The notes beneath the pieces were generated by a model, which was not told where the DNA came from, ran no database searches, and saw nothing but the letters and a program-made list of their open reading frames with translations. Positions 35,003 through 47,200 of a stretch of DNA of 64,000 bases are shown piece after piece. The stretch lies in contig NC_092357.1 in assembly GCF_963676685.1 (NCBI RefSeq), positions 20,984,647-21,048,646 of the forward strand. The letters are read 5' to 3'. Numbering within the stretch: position 1 is the first letter of the stretch; every line of letters starts with the position of its first letter. A program made the translations under genes and the position numbers. The DNA comes from Mytilus edulis (Eukaryota > Mollusca > Bivalvia > Mytilida > Mytilidae).

Positions 35003-36760
35003 GGCTATCTATAACACTGACAGTCCTTAACTAAAAATGCAAAAAGATGAATTGAGAAAACTGAAGGTTTATAGCTGGAAATTTCATATTAAACTTATTT
35101 TTGTTGTTGTTGTTGTTGTTGTAGAATTGATTCTTCGCCAATCTTGATAGAACTGGTCATTTACAAGAAGTTAAGGATTGCTCTTGTTTTTGACTTTTTG
35201 TCAGATATTAAAAATCCTTTGATGTATTGGTGTAGTAGCAATAGAAATTTTGTCCTTGTTATTTTTCATAGTTTTTGAAAGAAAAAAGGTACCAATGTCA
35301 AATGTATGAAAAATATAGAGAGGTTCATTTCCCGCCAAATTTTCATTCTCAAAAATATGGATACGGAACTTTCATTTTTTTTTTTTGCCTTTTAAGTTCT
35401 GTTTTATATACTATCAATTTATGACAGTCTTTTTTTAAGCTCGGTAATAACTGTTACCTTTTCACAGCAATTGTTTCTTTTTTATTGCTTTTTTGTAGGC
35501 CATTGTTCATATTAGTTATATAGCAGAAGCATGGTGTTTATAAGGTTTTTCAAATATACTATTCTTCCTTTTTCAACAGATAGGCCTCTGTTTAGTTAAA
35601 AATTATCAAACTTCTATTTATGTGTGATGTGTAAATAAGCAGGCTTTGCTGTTATTATAATAATCCTGCTCAAATTGGTCAGTGCTTTAGTTTGTAACCC
35701 CGATTTTGTTTTTTTTTCCATGGATTTATGAGTTTTGAACAGCGGTATAAACTGTTTACTACTTTTGCCTTTATTCGTTGGGAGGCATTATACGCAGTCT
35801 TTGCCGTAATAACTCAACTTTCGTCACCTGTGAAAGTTTAGAAATGTACTAGTTCATGTAGCAAATTACTATTTTTTAGAAGCATATCTATGTTGTAAAT
35901 ACCTAACCTACGTCATTTTTGAAATTTTAGAATTGTACAAGCGTTGTTGGGTTTTAATTGTGTACATTTAAAGATTGTTGTAGTTAAATTAGAATAGATT
36001 GATATGATTCATATTACAACACAAGCATACTGATGAAGCCGAAATATTTGCAAACACGATCTTCGTATATTACCATCTTATATAAGTACCGTTGTGCAAA
36101 TCTTTAGACTTATATATATATTTGGCATAACTTTTTTCATTTGGCATATCTTTGTAATCTTTGCACCGTGTTTGGAAATTTTAAAATTGTATCAGCGTCT
36201 GTGGTGTTCACTTAAATTGTATAAATTTCCAGATTTAGAAAAAGTTTCTCAGTTTGAATATATTTACATGATTCGTTTGCCATCGTGCTATTATTGAAGA
36301 AGGATATCTGTTATCCGCAATATCTAATATTTGTTCATTTTTATAGTTATTCAATGGTGATGTTGTACCCTTTTTGACTTGTTATATATTATATTTTGTA
36401 GTGTGCAGAATCATATTACATGATCCATCGCCCTGTAAGAATGATCGTTGACTATTTATTCAGTCATTATATATATATATATATATATCCAGTGGACATG
36501 TATATTGTATGGTTTGTCACTTGTTTAGACTTGTTTGTAAAATATACTTATTTCTAGTGACTGTATAATGAAATGAATCATGATCCTATATCATATATAA
36601 AATTTGTTGAGTTAGATTGCTGACAAATAATAAATACATTGTGTATGAAAATAATAATATAACATCTACACACGCTTAAAAAAACACGTGTCTCATGTCT
36701 ATCTCTAGATTCACCTTCCGTGACAAGGTAACACTACGACTATTGAAGTTATATTTTTAT
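35003..36760. other. AT-rich intergenic stretch
   Basis: TTG microsatellite at 35101-35121 and TA microsatellite at 36466-36488. The text near 36030 ('ctgatgaagccgaaatattt') resembles a repeat by eye. I see no gene. Confidence 0.4.
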
Positions 36761-36763
36761 ATA

Positions 36764-36925
36764 GCGGATGTGGTCGAGTGGTCTAGAGCGCTGGACATGA
36801 GGCTAAGCGAATGGTGCTGTAGTGTATCAAAGGTGTGAGTTCGAATCCCGCTGAGGGACGGACAAAAATTTGTCAGTATAAAATCTAACTCTAACACTGT
36901 TTGGTGTAATTTTCAGACTTATATA
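36764..36925 (+). mobile_element. tRNA-derived SINE, plus strand
   Basis: The head reads 'gcggatgtggtcgagtggtc', with an RNA polymerase III A box (tggtcgagtgg, 36770-36780), and a B box (gagttcgaatcc, near 36837-36848). The head resembles tRNA-Leu/Ser, but the anticodon arm and the acceptor stem do not pair properly, so it is not a working tRNA. A short unrelated body ends in a TA microsatellite at about 36905-36922. Confidence 0.75.
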
Positions 36926-37065
36926 TATATATATTCATTAAATAAAATAATAAAATAAGTAAAAAGACACATTAGTTATCCTGAAGAGTCCCAATGGAAG
37001 GATGAAATCGATAGAATGGAACTGTTAACTTTTTACTTATTTTATTATTTTATTTAATGAATATA
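36920..37065. repeat. Inverted repeat between the two SINEs
   Basis: 'attcattaaataaaataata' (from about 36931), continuing to 'aagtaaaaag', is repeated in reverse complement at about 37022-37065 around a spacer of about 55 bp. Arms are about 42 bp and nearly perfect. Confidence 0.9.
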
Positions 37066-37129
37066 TATATCTGCACATGTGAAAATTATTTTTACGCCTC
37101 TCTCTCTCTATATATATATAACTCGTCTA

Positions 37130-37290
37130 AACATCAACCCAACAATGTTAGATCTGTAAATTTGCTTTCGCAAATTTTTGGTTCTTCCCTCGTCGGGATT
37201 CGAACCCATGCTACTGTGATATCGTGACATCAAATCGCCTGCACTGCAGCCGTCCCGCTAGACCACACGACCACCTGGTCTCTCATAAAA
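37130..37290 (-). mobile_element. tRNA-derived SINE, minus strand
   Basis: On the minus strand: A box 'tggtcgtgtgg' (37273-37263) and B box 'gggttcgaatccc' (37207-37195), then 'gacgagggaagaaccaaaaa' and a tail reaching a TA microsatellite near 37105-37122. Its layout parallels the plus-strand SINE at 36764, and both share the 'gaatccc(g)..gaggga' junction. Confidence 0.75.
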
Positions 37291-37299
37291 AGAGCTTTC

Positions 37300-37790
37300 G
37301 CTGGCCGTGTGTTACCTTTCCTCGTCAGTTTTAATCTAGCGGCGTACTACAGTACATGATATATAAGGCATGAAGATATTATTATATTATATATATACGA
37401 GTCTAAATTGAAAACTACGTTCAAACCTATGATTGCATTGGATAAAAACCGCAATTTTTATACGGGTGCATGTAAAACAAATTTCGTTGTAGAAGGGTCT
37501 AAATACAGCACAAACAACATTTTTCTAAAGACCAAAAAAGTGAAAAAGTATATTTAAACAAAACGCATTTGACTAACAGGTCGAACAACTGATGTTCTTT
37601 AACCTTGCTGACTGCCATTGGCGATTGCCAAATAAAATTGATCACTAGATGTAACAAAATGGATATATTTTATTACAAGTGTCTGATGCTAAGTACATAT
37701 TTTTCCATATAGTGTTGATGTATGTGGGTATGGAAAAAAGGTAAAGTTGAATCTCTTTATTTAAAATAAATCAATTTAAATTGAAAAAAA
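37300..37790. other. Spacer between SINE and LINE tail
   Basis: No gene or repeat that I can support. It contains short TA runs. Confidence 0.4.
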
Positions 37791-37791
37791 T

Positions 37792-38214
37792 CAAGAAAGA
37801 GCTCTAAGATTCATTTATGACGATTATGATAGTCCTTACGAAAAACTGCTAGAAAAATCTAAATTACCATCTTTAAAAATAAGAAGAATAAATACAATTG
37901 CAATAGAAACATTCAAAATAATTCACAAAATTAGTATGAGCTACCTTCATGATTTGATTGATATAAAAATTAACAAGTATGATTTAAGATCACAGGAAAC
38001 AGCAGAACTAGAAGTTCGAACTACTAAGTATGGCTTAAGATCGTTTCGCTATAATGCTGCACACATCTGGAATCAGCTACCGAACCATTGTCGAATGGAA
38101 ACATCTTTTAACCAATTCAAAAAATATGTACAAACATGGGAACTAAGTAACAGCTCAAGCCAGTGCATGCGTATAGTGTTTATGCCTGTTTCATTTTACT
38201 TTTATTTTTTGTGA
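37792..38214 (+). mobile_element. 5'-truncated LINE, last part of the reverse-transcriptase ORF
   Basis: An open frame of about 140 codons from 37792 encodes QERALRFIYDD, then LPSLKIRRINTIAIETFKI, YGLRSFRYNAAHIWNQLPN and FKKYVQTW. This is the usual C-terminal tail of reverse transcriptases of Jockey/CR1-type non-LTR retrotransposons, as commonly found in molluscs. The frame is intact up to the stop at 38212-38214. The catalytic region is absent, so it is a dead 5'-truncated copy. Confidence 0.85.
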
Positions 38215-38389
38215 GACTATATAATTTGTGCAATCTTGTTATTAACGTGTGCGATGTTTTAAGTGTACTATGTTTTTAACTTATATATGTCATTTGTGGT
38301 ATCTTACTATGCATTATATGTTTAAAATTGTGTTGTTTTCATGACTTTTGTATGTGTGTATTGTATTTTGTTATTAAGTCGATTTGAAT

Positions 38390-39190
38390 GAAAATGTGGG
38401 GTATATGTCAATGAGACAGCAATCTACCGGAACCTCCAACAAATATGACTTTCAATGGAAATGTGGAGTAAAGTCAATTAGTTATAAGTTAATGAGATAA
38501 CAACTTCCAAAAACCTCATACCAATAAACATGATTAAGTTATGAATTGAAAAGTCGGCAACCAATATATTGATGCATGAAATTGTTTGGTGTGAACAAAA
38601 ACATTACAGCAATCATGAATTTACCTGAACCTCCCTAAGCATACTACAAGTATTATGAGAAAAAAGGGTTATGTATGGTACGAATCAAATAGCCAACAAC
38701 CTACAAAAAGTTTCTACAAATATGACTTTTAATGACGACGAGGATGTAAAACCACAAAAAAAACTTAAAGTCGAGGTAATTTCAAAATGGAAATGCTGGC
38801 TATACTTCAATTGGAAAACAACCTTCTTGAACAATCAACAAATACTGCAATGAAATCAGAATAGAAATATGAGGTATGATTATATGAAACAGTATACAAA
38901 TAAGAACATGTGGTAGGATTGCCAACAAGAAAACTATCCACCAAAGTTCAAAGGAAGTGGATATAAGCAACCACATTATAAGCAACCATACGGTTTTCAT
39001 CAATGTGGTCGGACATAAAAAGATATGAAAAATATGAAACTATTCAATTTAAAAAACAGCAACCTCCAACAAACTACAACTGATGGCGAAAAAAGGAACG
39101 GTGGTATGTAATCAATAAGAAAGCAAGCTACCAAAAACTAAAACTAGTATGACTAAAAAATAGTTTATGAGCCAGCAACCTACATTTTTT
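38390..39190 (+). repeat. Second block of the degenerate 70-80 bp repeat
   Basis: 'caatgagacagcaatctacc', 'aacctccaacaaatatgact' and 'caatggaaatgtggagta' repeat the motif of 12070-15760. Several diverged units can be followed to 'gagccagcaacctac' near 39170. Confidence 0.65.
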
Positions 39191-39459
39191 TAAATAAAAT
39201 TTCTAAGATTCGAACCCATCTGTATACCACAAGTATCCAAAGTTCTCAATATGTAGCTTTAACATTTGGAAATACAATAATTGATCTGTAGTGAAATGGT
39301 GCATCTAATATTCTTGTTTATACGTTTTCAGGGGAAAAAAAGGCTTGAACGTAAAAAGGTGAACCCGATTTTCTTTTTGTTACGATTACTGCCTGTTTTT
39401 GTTGGTCCTCCTCTCTTCCCCTAAAATGAGAATCACATAAAATGCACATTAGTCTTGTA
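39191..39459. other. Possible tRNA-SINE remnant and spacer
   Basis: The text 'gattcgaacccatctg' at about 39207 is a reversed B-box-like sequence; I find no convincing A box. Nothing else is seen. Confidence 0.3.
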
Positions 39460-39680
39460 TGATTTTTAATTTTAGTTTCTTGTGTATAATTCGGAGTTTA
39501 GTCTGACGTCCATTATCACTGAACAAGTAACTTATTTGTTTAGGGGCCAGCTGAAGGACTCCTCCGGGTGCTGGAGTTTCTCACAGCATTGAAGACCCAT
39601 TGGTCGCCTTCGGCTGTTGTCTGCTGTGCCTCTATGATCGGGTTGTTGTCTCTTTGACACATTTCCCATTTCCATCTCAT
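39460..39680 (+). repeat. Family B interspersed repeat, near full length
   Basis: It runs from 'ttttagtttcttgtgtata' through 'ctgacgtccattatcactga', 'gggccagctgaaggactcc' and 'cattgaagacccattggtcg' to 'acatttcccatttccat'. It is the best copy in the window and abuts the tail of the LINE fragment on the minus strand. Confidence 0.85.
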
Positions 39681-40085
39681 TTTATTTAAAAAGAATCAAT
39701 CAGTATGATTCTTATATTAGTAGAAAATGGTTGGAATATCACAATTCATCATTATTTAAACAATTCTAAAACTGTTAAGAACAATCAGGGAGTTCAAGCT
39801 CGTGATCATGCATTGAATATCTTCTAGTTGAAGAGTTATAAAGAGGACACTGACATATAAAATGTTTTTCGCCTTCAACTTTATCTAAGGTGCATTTTTT
39901 ACATAATCTTTGTGACTTATCTATATAGGTTTTAGCATATCTGTCTGTCTCTACTTTTAGGGGATGTGAACTTATTCTGATCTTGCACAGTGCTTGTCTA
40001 CCTTTAAATTCTTTTAATTGCAGATATCTTTCTTTACCAAAAAAATGTTTAATTGAAAAATAGGTCAAGAGTTGACCTCTACCTG
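39681..40085 (-). mobile_element. LINE tail fragment (zinc-knuckle end of the ORF), minus strand
   Basis: A minus-strand frame of 97 codons (40068-39775) contains RLCKKCTLDKVEGEKHFICQ followed by CPLYN. The CxxC...HFxxxCxxY arrangement is the Cys-rich C-terminal end of many mollusc non-LTR retrotransposon ORFs. The downstream text ends in an A-rich end near 39681-39690. 5'-truncated and not functional. Confidence 0.75.
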
Positions 40086-41990
40086 ATTTAACAGTATTTT
40101 CTCTAAATTATTTCCAATGATTATCAGTCTATGGAAGAAGCGATTCGATAAAAACTTTTCTGATATCAATGCAACGAGCGATATTGTCTTATATCAACGA
40201 GTTGCATTGTTGGAAATTTCAGACGAATGTTAGCATTTGTACGAAGAAGGCAGATTTCTCGGTATAAAGTAATTACTCTTTTCTTAAAACAGGGTGACAT
40301 TTAACACGACATACGTCTGCTGTATAATTTACATCAATTATTTTATTTAATAACAAGCAATGCAAGATGTATTGAACGAGAAAATTGAATTGTTGAATAA
40401 ATGCAACATAAATGCACGATTTATCATTTGTAGATGTACACATTCAATAAATATCACGTAGCAAATTCAGTGGAATGCAATTGAGATGAATTCAATTATT
40501 TGCTAAGCCAAAATCACATAATTATATAAGATTTTGAAACCTTGTTCATAATTTATTTCAAGTACATATAACCAATAGTTTGAACGGAAGTACGGGATAT
40601 ATGAGTATCACGAGTGCATGAAAGTCTGTATGTGGTTGTTTTGTCTCACGCATTTAAACTACATCAACTTATTCAGTTGAATAGAAAATATATATACCAC
40701 AATTCCTAAAAAGTTATAAAATCATAGAACAAATAAATTGAATTGGTGTACAGTTTCGTGTATCAAACAAATAGTGTACTCCGGTAAAATTGGCTACGTA
40801 CATCATTGGCATTCAAACGGATTGTCATCTTATGGGAATAACGAAAAGATGTAAAACTGTCAAATTCGGCTGTCAAAGAAGGAACTATTATAATTAACCA
40901 GGAACATATATAATGATATACTGTTCCCAGAATTAACCAAGAGCAAAAATTGTCTAAAAGTAGACTGTTGAATGTCTGAAAGTACCTAGGGACCGGTCAT
41001 TTTTTATCTGCAGGGGGTCGGCAAAAGTACGTGAGGTTAGAGGGGTTATGAAAAAATTGAATCTGATAGAGGGGGTCATTCTTTTTCAGGTTGTTCAAGT
41101 AGGGGGTCATGATTTTATTGGCAATTATGGATTCATTGATCACCATATACATGTACCATGGCCATAGACTATACATGACTGTATAGTTTTTGGACCCTTC
41201 GCAGCTAACTTGTCTCCTAGTTTGACTCTTTCACAAATATCAAACTGTCACTATCAGTGATCTAGCTAGACCTAGTCACTTTACTGTTTGACTAATTTTA
41301 TTGTCAAATGACTAATGAATATTACCAAAAAATGTGCAAAATTGTTTTTCCTAGCCACGATGTTATAGGAATAGACTATATAAAGTTGGTTTCATAATCC
41401 TGACACCACCACAGCAAAAGTAGACGATGTGACACCATTTTTATTTTTCAAGATGAACTCATGTATTTTACAGACTGTTGTTTTAAGTGTACACAAAAAT
41501 TATAGAGACATTTTCAAAGCATTTTCTTCTTATTTTTATTTCATATCTTAAATATACCTCATATAAATATAAATAGATATATGAATGATTTGTTCATTGT
41601 TGAAGACCCCCCATCTTCTGTCAGAGTAGAGAGCGACAATGTGGAAAAGAATCATTTATAATAACAGATTCTTGTTTAACGCGGAGTAACTCTGATCGTT
41701 CGATATTGTGAGCCAATTCACAGTTACTTTGTCCCCACTATCTCCAATGTAGCTGGTCTGTGTTTAAGAAATAAAAGACCCTAATCCGGACATTCTGATA
41801 TTAACGGACTTAAATTTGGTAGGACAAAAATGCATCTCGATTATTATGGGGTGTACATTGCATGCTGCAAATAAAACGATTAACAGAGTGGGAAACAAAT
41901 TGCCTTTATGATACATGAATCTACATGATACATATTATAAACGACAAACATTAAAAGACTATAGAAAGTAAGAACCAAAAACACTTAAAA
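40086..41990. other. Intergenic stretch
   Basis: No gene seen. Around 40980-41130 the G-rich lines ('agggggtcggcaaaagtac', 'gtagggggtcatgatttt') repeat the words 'gggggtca' and may be part of an interspersed repeat. Confidence 0.35.
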
Positions 41991-41999
41991 TATCAAAAA

Positions 42000-42150
42000 T
42001 AAGAAGATGTTGTATAATTGCTAATGAGACAACTGTCCAAAAGAGACCAAACGGCACAAAAATCAACTACTATGTGTCACCGTATCGCCTTCAAAATGAG
42101 CGAAACTCATACAGCATAGTCAGCTATAAAAGTCCTCGAAATGACAAATG
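42000..42150 (+). repeat. Family A interspersed repeat fragment
   Basis: 'gaagatgttgtataattgc', 'ccgtatcgccttcaaaatg' and 'cagctataaaagtcctcg' match family A in the orientation of 43270-43470. Confidence 0.8.
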
Positions 42151-43260
42151 TAAAAAAAGCTGCATCAATCGGATACTTTGATGACTAACTATAATCCTTC
42201 TTATGTGGTATTAAATGCCATTTATGCTTTAAAGCAAAATATAGACATCTGTAGTCGAATCTATATAGTTGTAATTTATTTGAAAAAAAAGATCTGATTA
42301 AATTATCCACTGATGTGAGATATTTAAAAAAAAAAGATCTTTTTCCTGAGGCCACACATGTATATGACAGGCGTTGAACAAATTATCTAAATGTTCGTTT
42401 GAAAGGATAATTATTTGGAATGAGCAATTTAGGAAATTTTGGTAATGTTGAAGTACTGGACATTAAACGCAATTTGGAATAATTTAAAATTATTAACTTC
42501 ATTAGACATGGGACATTTGATGGTAATTTAACTTTTAATTGCACGTACATAGCAGGTGCCCTGTCATACATGTTTTGACAACTGAGGTGCCAAAAAGGGG
42601 ACGTTTCGTTTAATTGGTTTAAGTATTGGACATTTAAGTGACATTTACGATAAGTGCATGATAAATTTCATCCTACGTGCGACCTTTAGCGATAATCAAA
42701 GTTTTTAACTTGGTTCCCATTACGACCGTAAGGCTGACTTTTAATTTCATTGGTTTTAAGGGCTGAACATTAAGCGTAATTTTTCTCTTCCTACATGTAA
42801 CCTGAGGAGGTAATCATATTTTAAATTGTCATTTCATCATTCATGATTGAGAAAGACAAGAGATGTGTTTCTTTGCGGTCGATTCAAGTACTAGATATTC
42901 ATTTCATGTAACTAAACTTGGGGATATTTAAAAAAAACTAATTAATAAAATATCTGATATTCAACATTAATGAATTAAAATAGAAAAAAATGGGGACACT
43001 TTGGTTGTTTACAATACCGGAAATGCTGGGGTTTTATCAGCTAGACATCCAGATATTAACCGAATAACTGTTTGGTTTACTTAGATGTTACTATAGAAAG
43101 GAGGCAAATGACAATGACTAACCAGTAACACCGAAACACAAAGTCACTTCAGATGATCATGTTATCTACAGTTCAACCTGATGTGGCGTAAAATTAACAT
43201 CGAAAACGAAAGGATACAAAAGACTATTAACAGAATTGAGATATGTTGACAGACTTATAT
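42151..43260. other. Intergenic stretch
   Basis: AT-rich, with no supportable feature. Words such as 'ggacattaa' and 'tggacatttaagtgac' recur loosely at 42460-42780, which may be a very old repeat. Confidence 0.3.
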
Positions 43261-43269
43261 AAAAATAAA

Positions 43270-43700
43270 AATAAAAGATGTGGTACAAAATGTATGATTG
43301 TCAATGAGACAATTTTCCACAAGAGACCAAAATGACACAGAAAGTAACAACTATAGGTCCCCGTACGGCCTTCAACAATGAGCAAAGCCTATACTGCAAA
43401 GTCAGATATAAAAGACCCCGAAATGACGATGTAAAACAATTCAAACAAAAAAACTAACGGCCTAAGTTATGTAGCATGAATCGGGAAGTTCGATACATAC
43501 ATACTGTTTGTTATGAGTCTTGATGACTTCATCGGTTTACATTATAGCGAACGCCAGGCTACAATGTATGTGACACACTTTGAACCTTACAATCAAACGT
43601 TTATAAGCCGATCGTCCGGGATGGTTTTTTTTCTCATTATTGAAGGCCGTACGGTTTCCTATAAATGCTTACGCCCACCTCTTATGAACTCGTGTGGATA
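43270..43700 (+). repeat. Family A interspersed repeat and an opposed fragment
   Basis: A good family A copy at 43270-43470: 'gattgtcaatgagacaattt', 'ccccgtacggccttcaac', 'gcaaagtcagatataaaaga' and 'gaaatgacgatgtaaaac'. It is followed at about 43630-43700 by a fragment in the opposite orientation ('attgaaggccgtacggttt'). Confidence 0.8.
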
Positions 43701-44258
43701 GTTGTCGTATTGAAAATCATAACGAATTTTCATAAAGAAATGAAATGTCCTTAATTGCATGATCAGTTTTTGGAATCAGTTTCAATTCAGTGGCTGGTTT
43801 TAGGGGGAGGGTCAGAGGCCCCAGGGACCCCAGGGTATATGGTCCTCCTTCTTGAAATACATGTACGGTTAAGGCATCGAGTTTTTCCATCTGCGGATGT
43901 TGATTTTCTGTCACCCTTTCGAAATCATTTAATTTACATAAAACTATCATTTTTTTGCCTTTTTTTTCATAGCTACATGTACATGTATAAGCCTAGTGTG
44001 TTTTCTATCGAAAACGCATACTTCGATTGTACATACATGTAGTATATATATGTGGGAGTGTGTAATGTCACCCGGTGCTGTGATAATTTGTTTAGCCGTA
44101 ACCTCGGGCATTAAGGATGATTACGATAATTGCCCCAATCTCAGTAGTTATCAAAGTATGGACTAGGTGATTAAAAGTATGAAGTAACCATTTGATCTCA
44201 ACTTTAAAACCTATCATCATCATTGATCTCATCAGTTGAGAAAAAAGTGTCCGCGAGT

Positions 44259-47200
44259 ATGCATGTTGAACGTGCGTGTGCGTTGATTCTGACCTTGGTG
44301 AATAGTTTGGTAAGATATTTTACTTATATATTTAATTCAATATTTTTTTTTATTTAAATTTTAAACTTATTTTTTATGACAGCTTTTACTTTGAACTGCT
44401 TTTTGATATATTTTTTTCTTTTTCTTTTTCTTTTTTCTTTTTATTGTTATTGTCCCTGAAAGAAAGTTTAATAGCTAAATGTAAAAAAAATACGAATGAA
44501 GGCAGGGGGAAATGGAGTATAAGGCACAGAAAACAAATTAATTGATTAAAGAAAACACTGTGTTCTTATTTTTTCTTCTTTCCGTTTTGGGTTTGGTTTT
44601 TGTTTTAATTAGTTTCGGTTTTCTTAATAGCTTAGTTTCTTTTTTTTTCTTTTTGTTTGTGGAGAAAGAGGTGGGGGTTAGGGCGGAGGGGGTTATATTC
44701 GTCAACTTGTTATAATTTCATTATTGCGTATGTTAGTTTGGTAATTTCATGATTTTTAAAACGTGACAACTCGAATGTGCCAGTTATACTACATACATTT
44801 CGATTTCTTGATTGGTTTATTATTAATATCCTGCGAAAAATATTTGATTCATGTACATTTAAATGACGAACCAATTTATGAAATATCTGTCACAATTAAA
44901 CATCATAATAAGTCAACAAACGGAATTAGGATAGAGTCGTGCCACTCTGACGGGAAAGAGGTTCTAATTCATATACCCCGGGACCATATCTTTAAATTTA
45001 TTAAAAACTTTTAAGACAAAGAGCGATTAATACATATTTTCTGGTAAGTTGTCTATTATGAAAAGTCGAGACTCACTGTGTACATTTTGTAAAATGCATC
45101 CGGAACTACATATATAGGTGTTCAAAAATGAAAGAAAAAAAATCTTTAATTTCTGCAAGTTTGTTTTTTTGCAATATACTAGACTTAAGTGTAAGCTTAG
45201 GTCTATGGCCTAAATTATAGTGTAAAGGAGTTGAAATCTATTTTTTTTTTCAATAAGCACGTTGAAGTTACAGCCATACATTGGTATCTTGCTTTGCGTG
45301 AAAAGATGGACGCACTTCACGCCTAAGTACATGTAATATAGTTGTAAAACCCGAAAATCGCATGTTTTAATACCAATGTAAAGAATTCTTTTGGTGACTT
45401 TTGGTGACCTTCTGCTGTTGTTTTTTTTATATGGTCGGGTTGTTGTCTCTTGGACACATTCCCCCTTTCCATTCTCAATTTTATTATTTGTGTTTCATTA
45501 AATTGATTGTGTGTTCGATGGTAATATAATGTCATAATCTTAATCGTTCTGAAGAAGATAGTATACATGGATACTATGCCGTGAGATTAATTTTCAAAGA
45601 TTAGAAATCTTTTATCGCAAATTTATTTTTAAATTTAACAAAACAAAGAATTAAGATAACATAATAATGATTTAAACAGCAATGTTTTCTTCAATGATTT
45701 CGTTTTAAAATAGGGAAATTTTCAAAACGTGTTTTAACCTTTTTCATATATTCGTTGTATTTCATTCCAATATGTATACCGTAAGGTATTACCATTATTT
45801 TGTATAACTCTTATAAAGATACCTAATCAAAAACGACTGAACAAAACTTGTTAGTATACATGCATGTGTAGGTAATTACAGGATTTTTAAAACGTGACAA
45901 CTAGAATGTGCCAGTTTCAATACATACATTTCGATTCATTGAATGTTTTTTCATTAATGTCCAGCGACAAATATTTGATACATGTACTGTAACATTTAAA
46001 TGGCGAAACAATTTATGATGTATTTGTCACATTTAAACATCAAAATAAGTCAACGAACAGAATTAGGATAGAATCGTGTCACTCTAACGAGAAACAGGTA
46101 CAAATTGATATATATATACTGAATTTGGAAATGAACATTTATTTTCGCGGTAATTCGGATTTATACCTATCGAGACTCGAGAATTTGTGATTAATTTTAC
46201 AATATCCGGAAAATAATATTTCATTTTTTCTGGAATTAGGAATGATAATCCTCCTACCAATCGTCGTTTTTTTTATTGAGCTTAATGATCTTATCACATA
46301 TATACAGTTGTACGTGTTGTAATAAGGGAAATTGTAAAAACTGTATTTTTTAATCTATTAATTAATTATTTACAGTTTGTTGTGTATGGACAAGATATTA
46401 ATGATCTAATTGAGTCGGCAGCTAATTCAAGTAAGTTTGAATGTCCCTCTGGTATCTTTCGCCCCTCTTTTGTTTTCATCACATTCAGTATCAAATATTA
46501 AAAACAGAACAGAACTTATACGACGCTCATTTTTCTGATTCTCTCTTTACTAGACAACAAAGTTTTCAAGTAAAACTATAATTTGTTTGTTAATACCATT
46601 TTTATTCAATAAGTTTCTTGTATGCAATATATGGTAGCATAATTCAGAGATTTAACTTACATTTACTTAAATATTATGTTGCTACCTCCTAATCATGTAA
46701 AATTTTTGTAGTTAGTAGACCTGTGGTTTTGTTGTAGGTGACGAATTCAATTTCTTCTATGATGCTAGTGGTGAAAATACTGTTATAAAATATGAGTTAG
46801 ATATCCTTGCCTATATCGATAAATGGAGTGAGGAGCAGGATATGTAAGTGTTGTAATCTTATAGTCATATGAAACCTCAAATTAAAAACAAAATGCATAT
46901 GTTTTTTATAACTAAATGGATAGTTGTCATTATTATGTACATATACTTTTTTTTTTTTTTAAACAAAATGACCATTATACGATAGTTTTGCGTACGAAAT
47001 GATTAAATCGTGCACAGGAGACTAAGTTTATGATATAAACATGCATTGGTTTAAGAATTGGATAAACATTATTTTTCACCAGTCACTCGTTTCATATGAC
47101 ATTAAGACATATTCCATTGTGTAGTGTAGTAAAATTTGTATGCATGCCCTTTTGTGTGCTGTTACACCATGATTGTCTAAGTTAAAAAGGGATGGAATGA

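Noticed and set aside
36764..36862. Functional tRNA gene with A and B boxes
   Set aside because: Acceptor, anticodon and T stems pair poorly and a SINE body with a microsatellite tail follows.
44763..45014. 83-codon frame as an astacin exon
   Set aside because: No good acceptor before it gives a frame that joins the signal-peptide exon and the exon at 46376; phases close without it.
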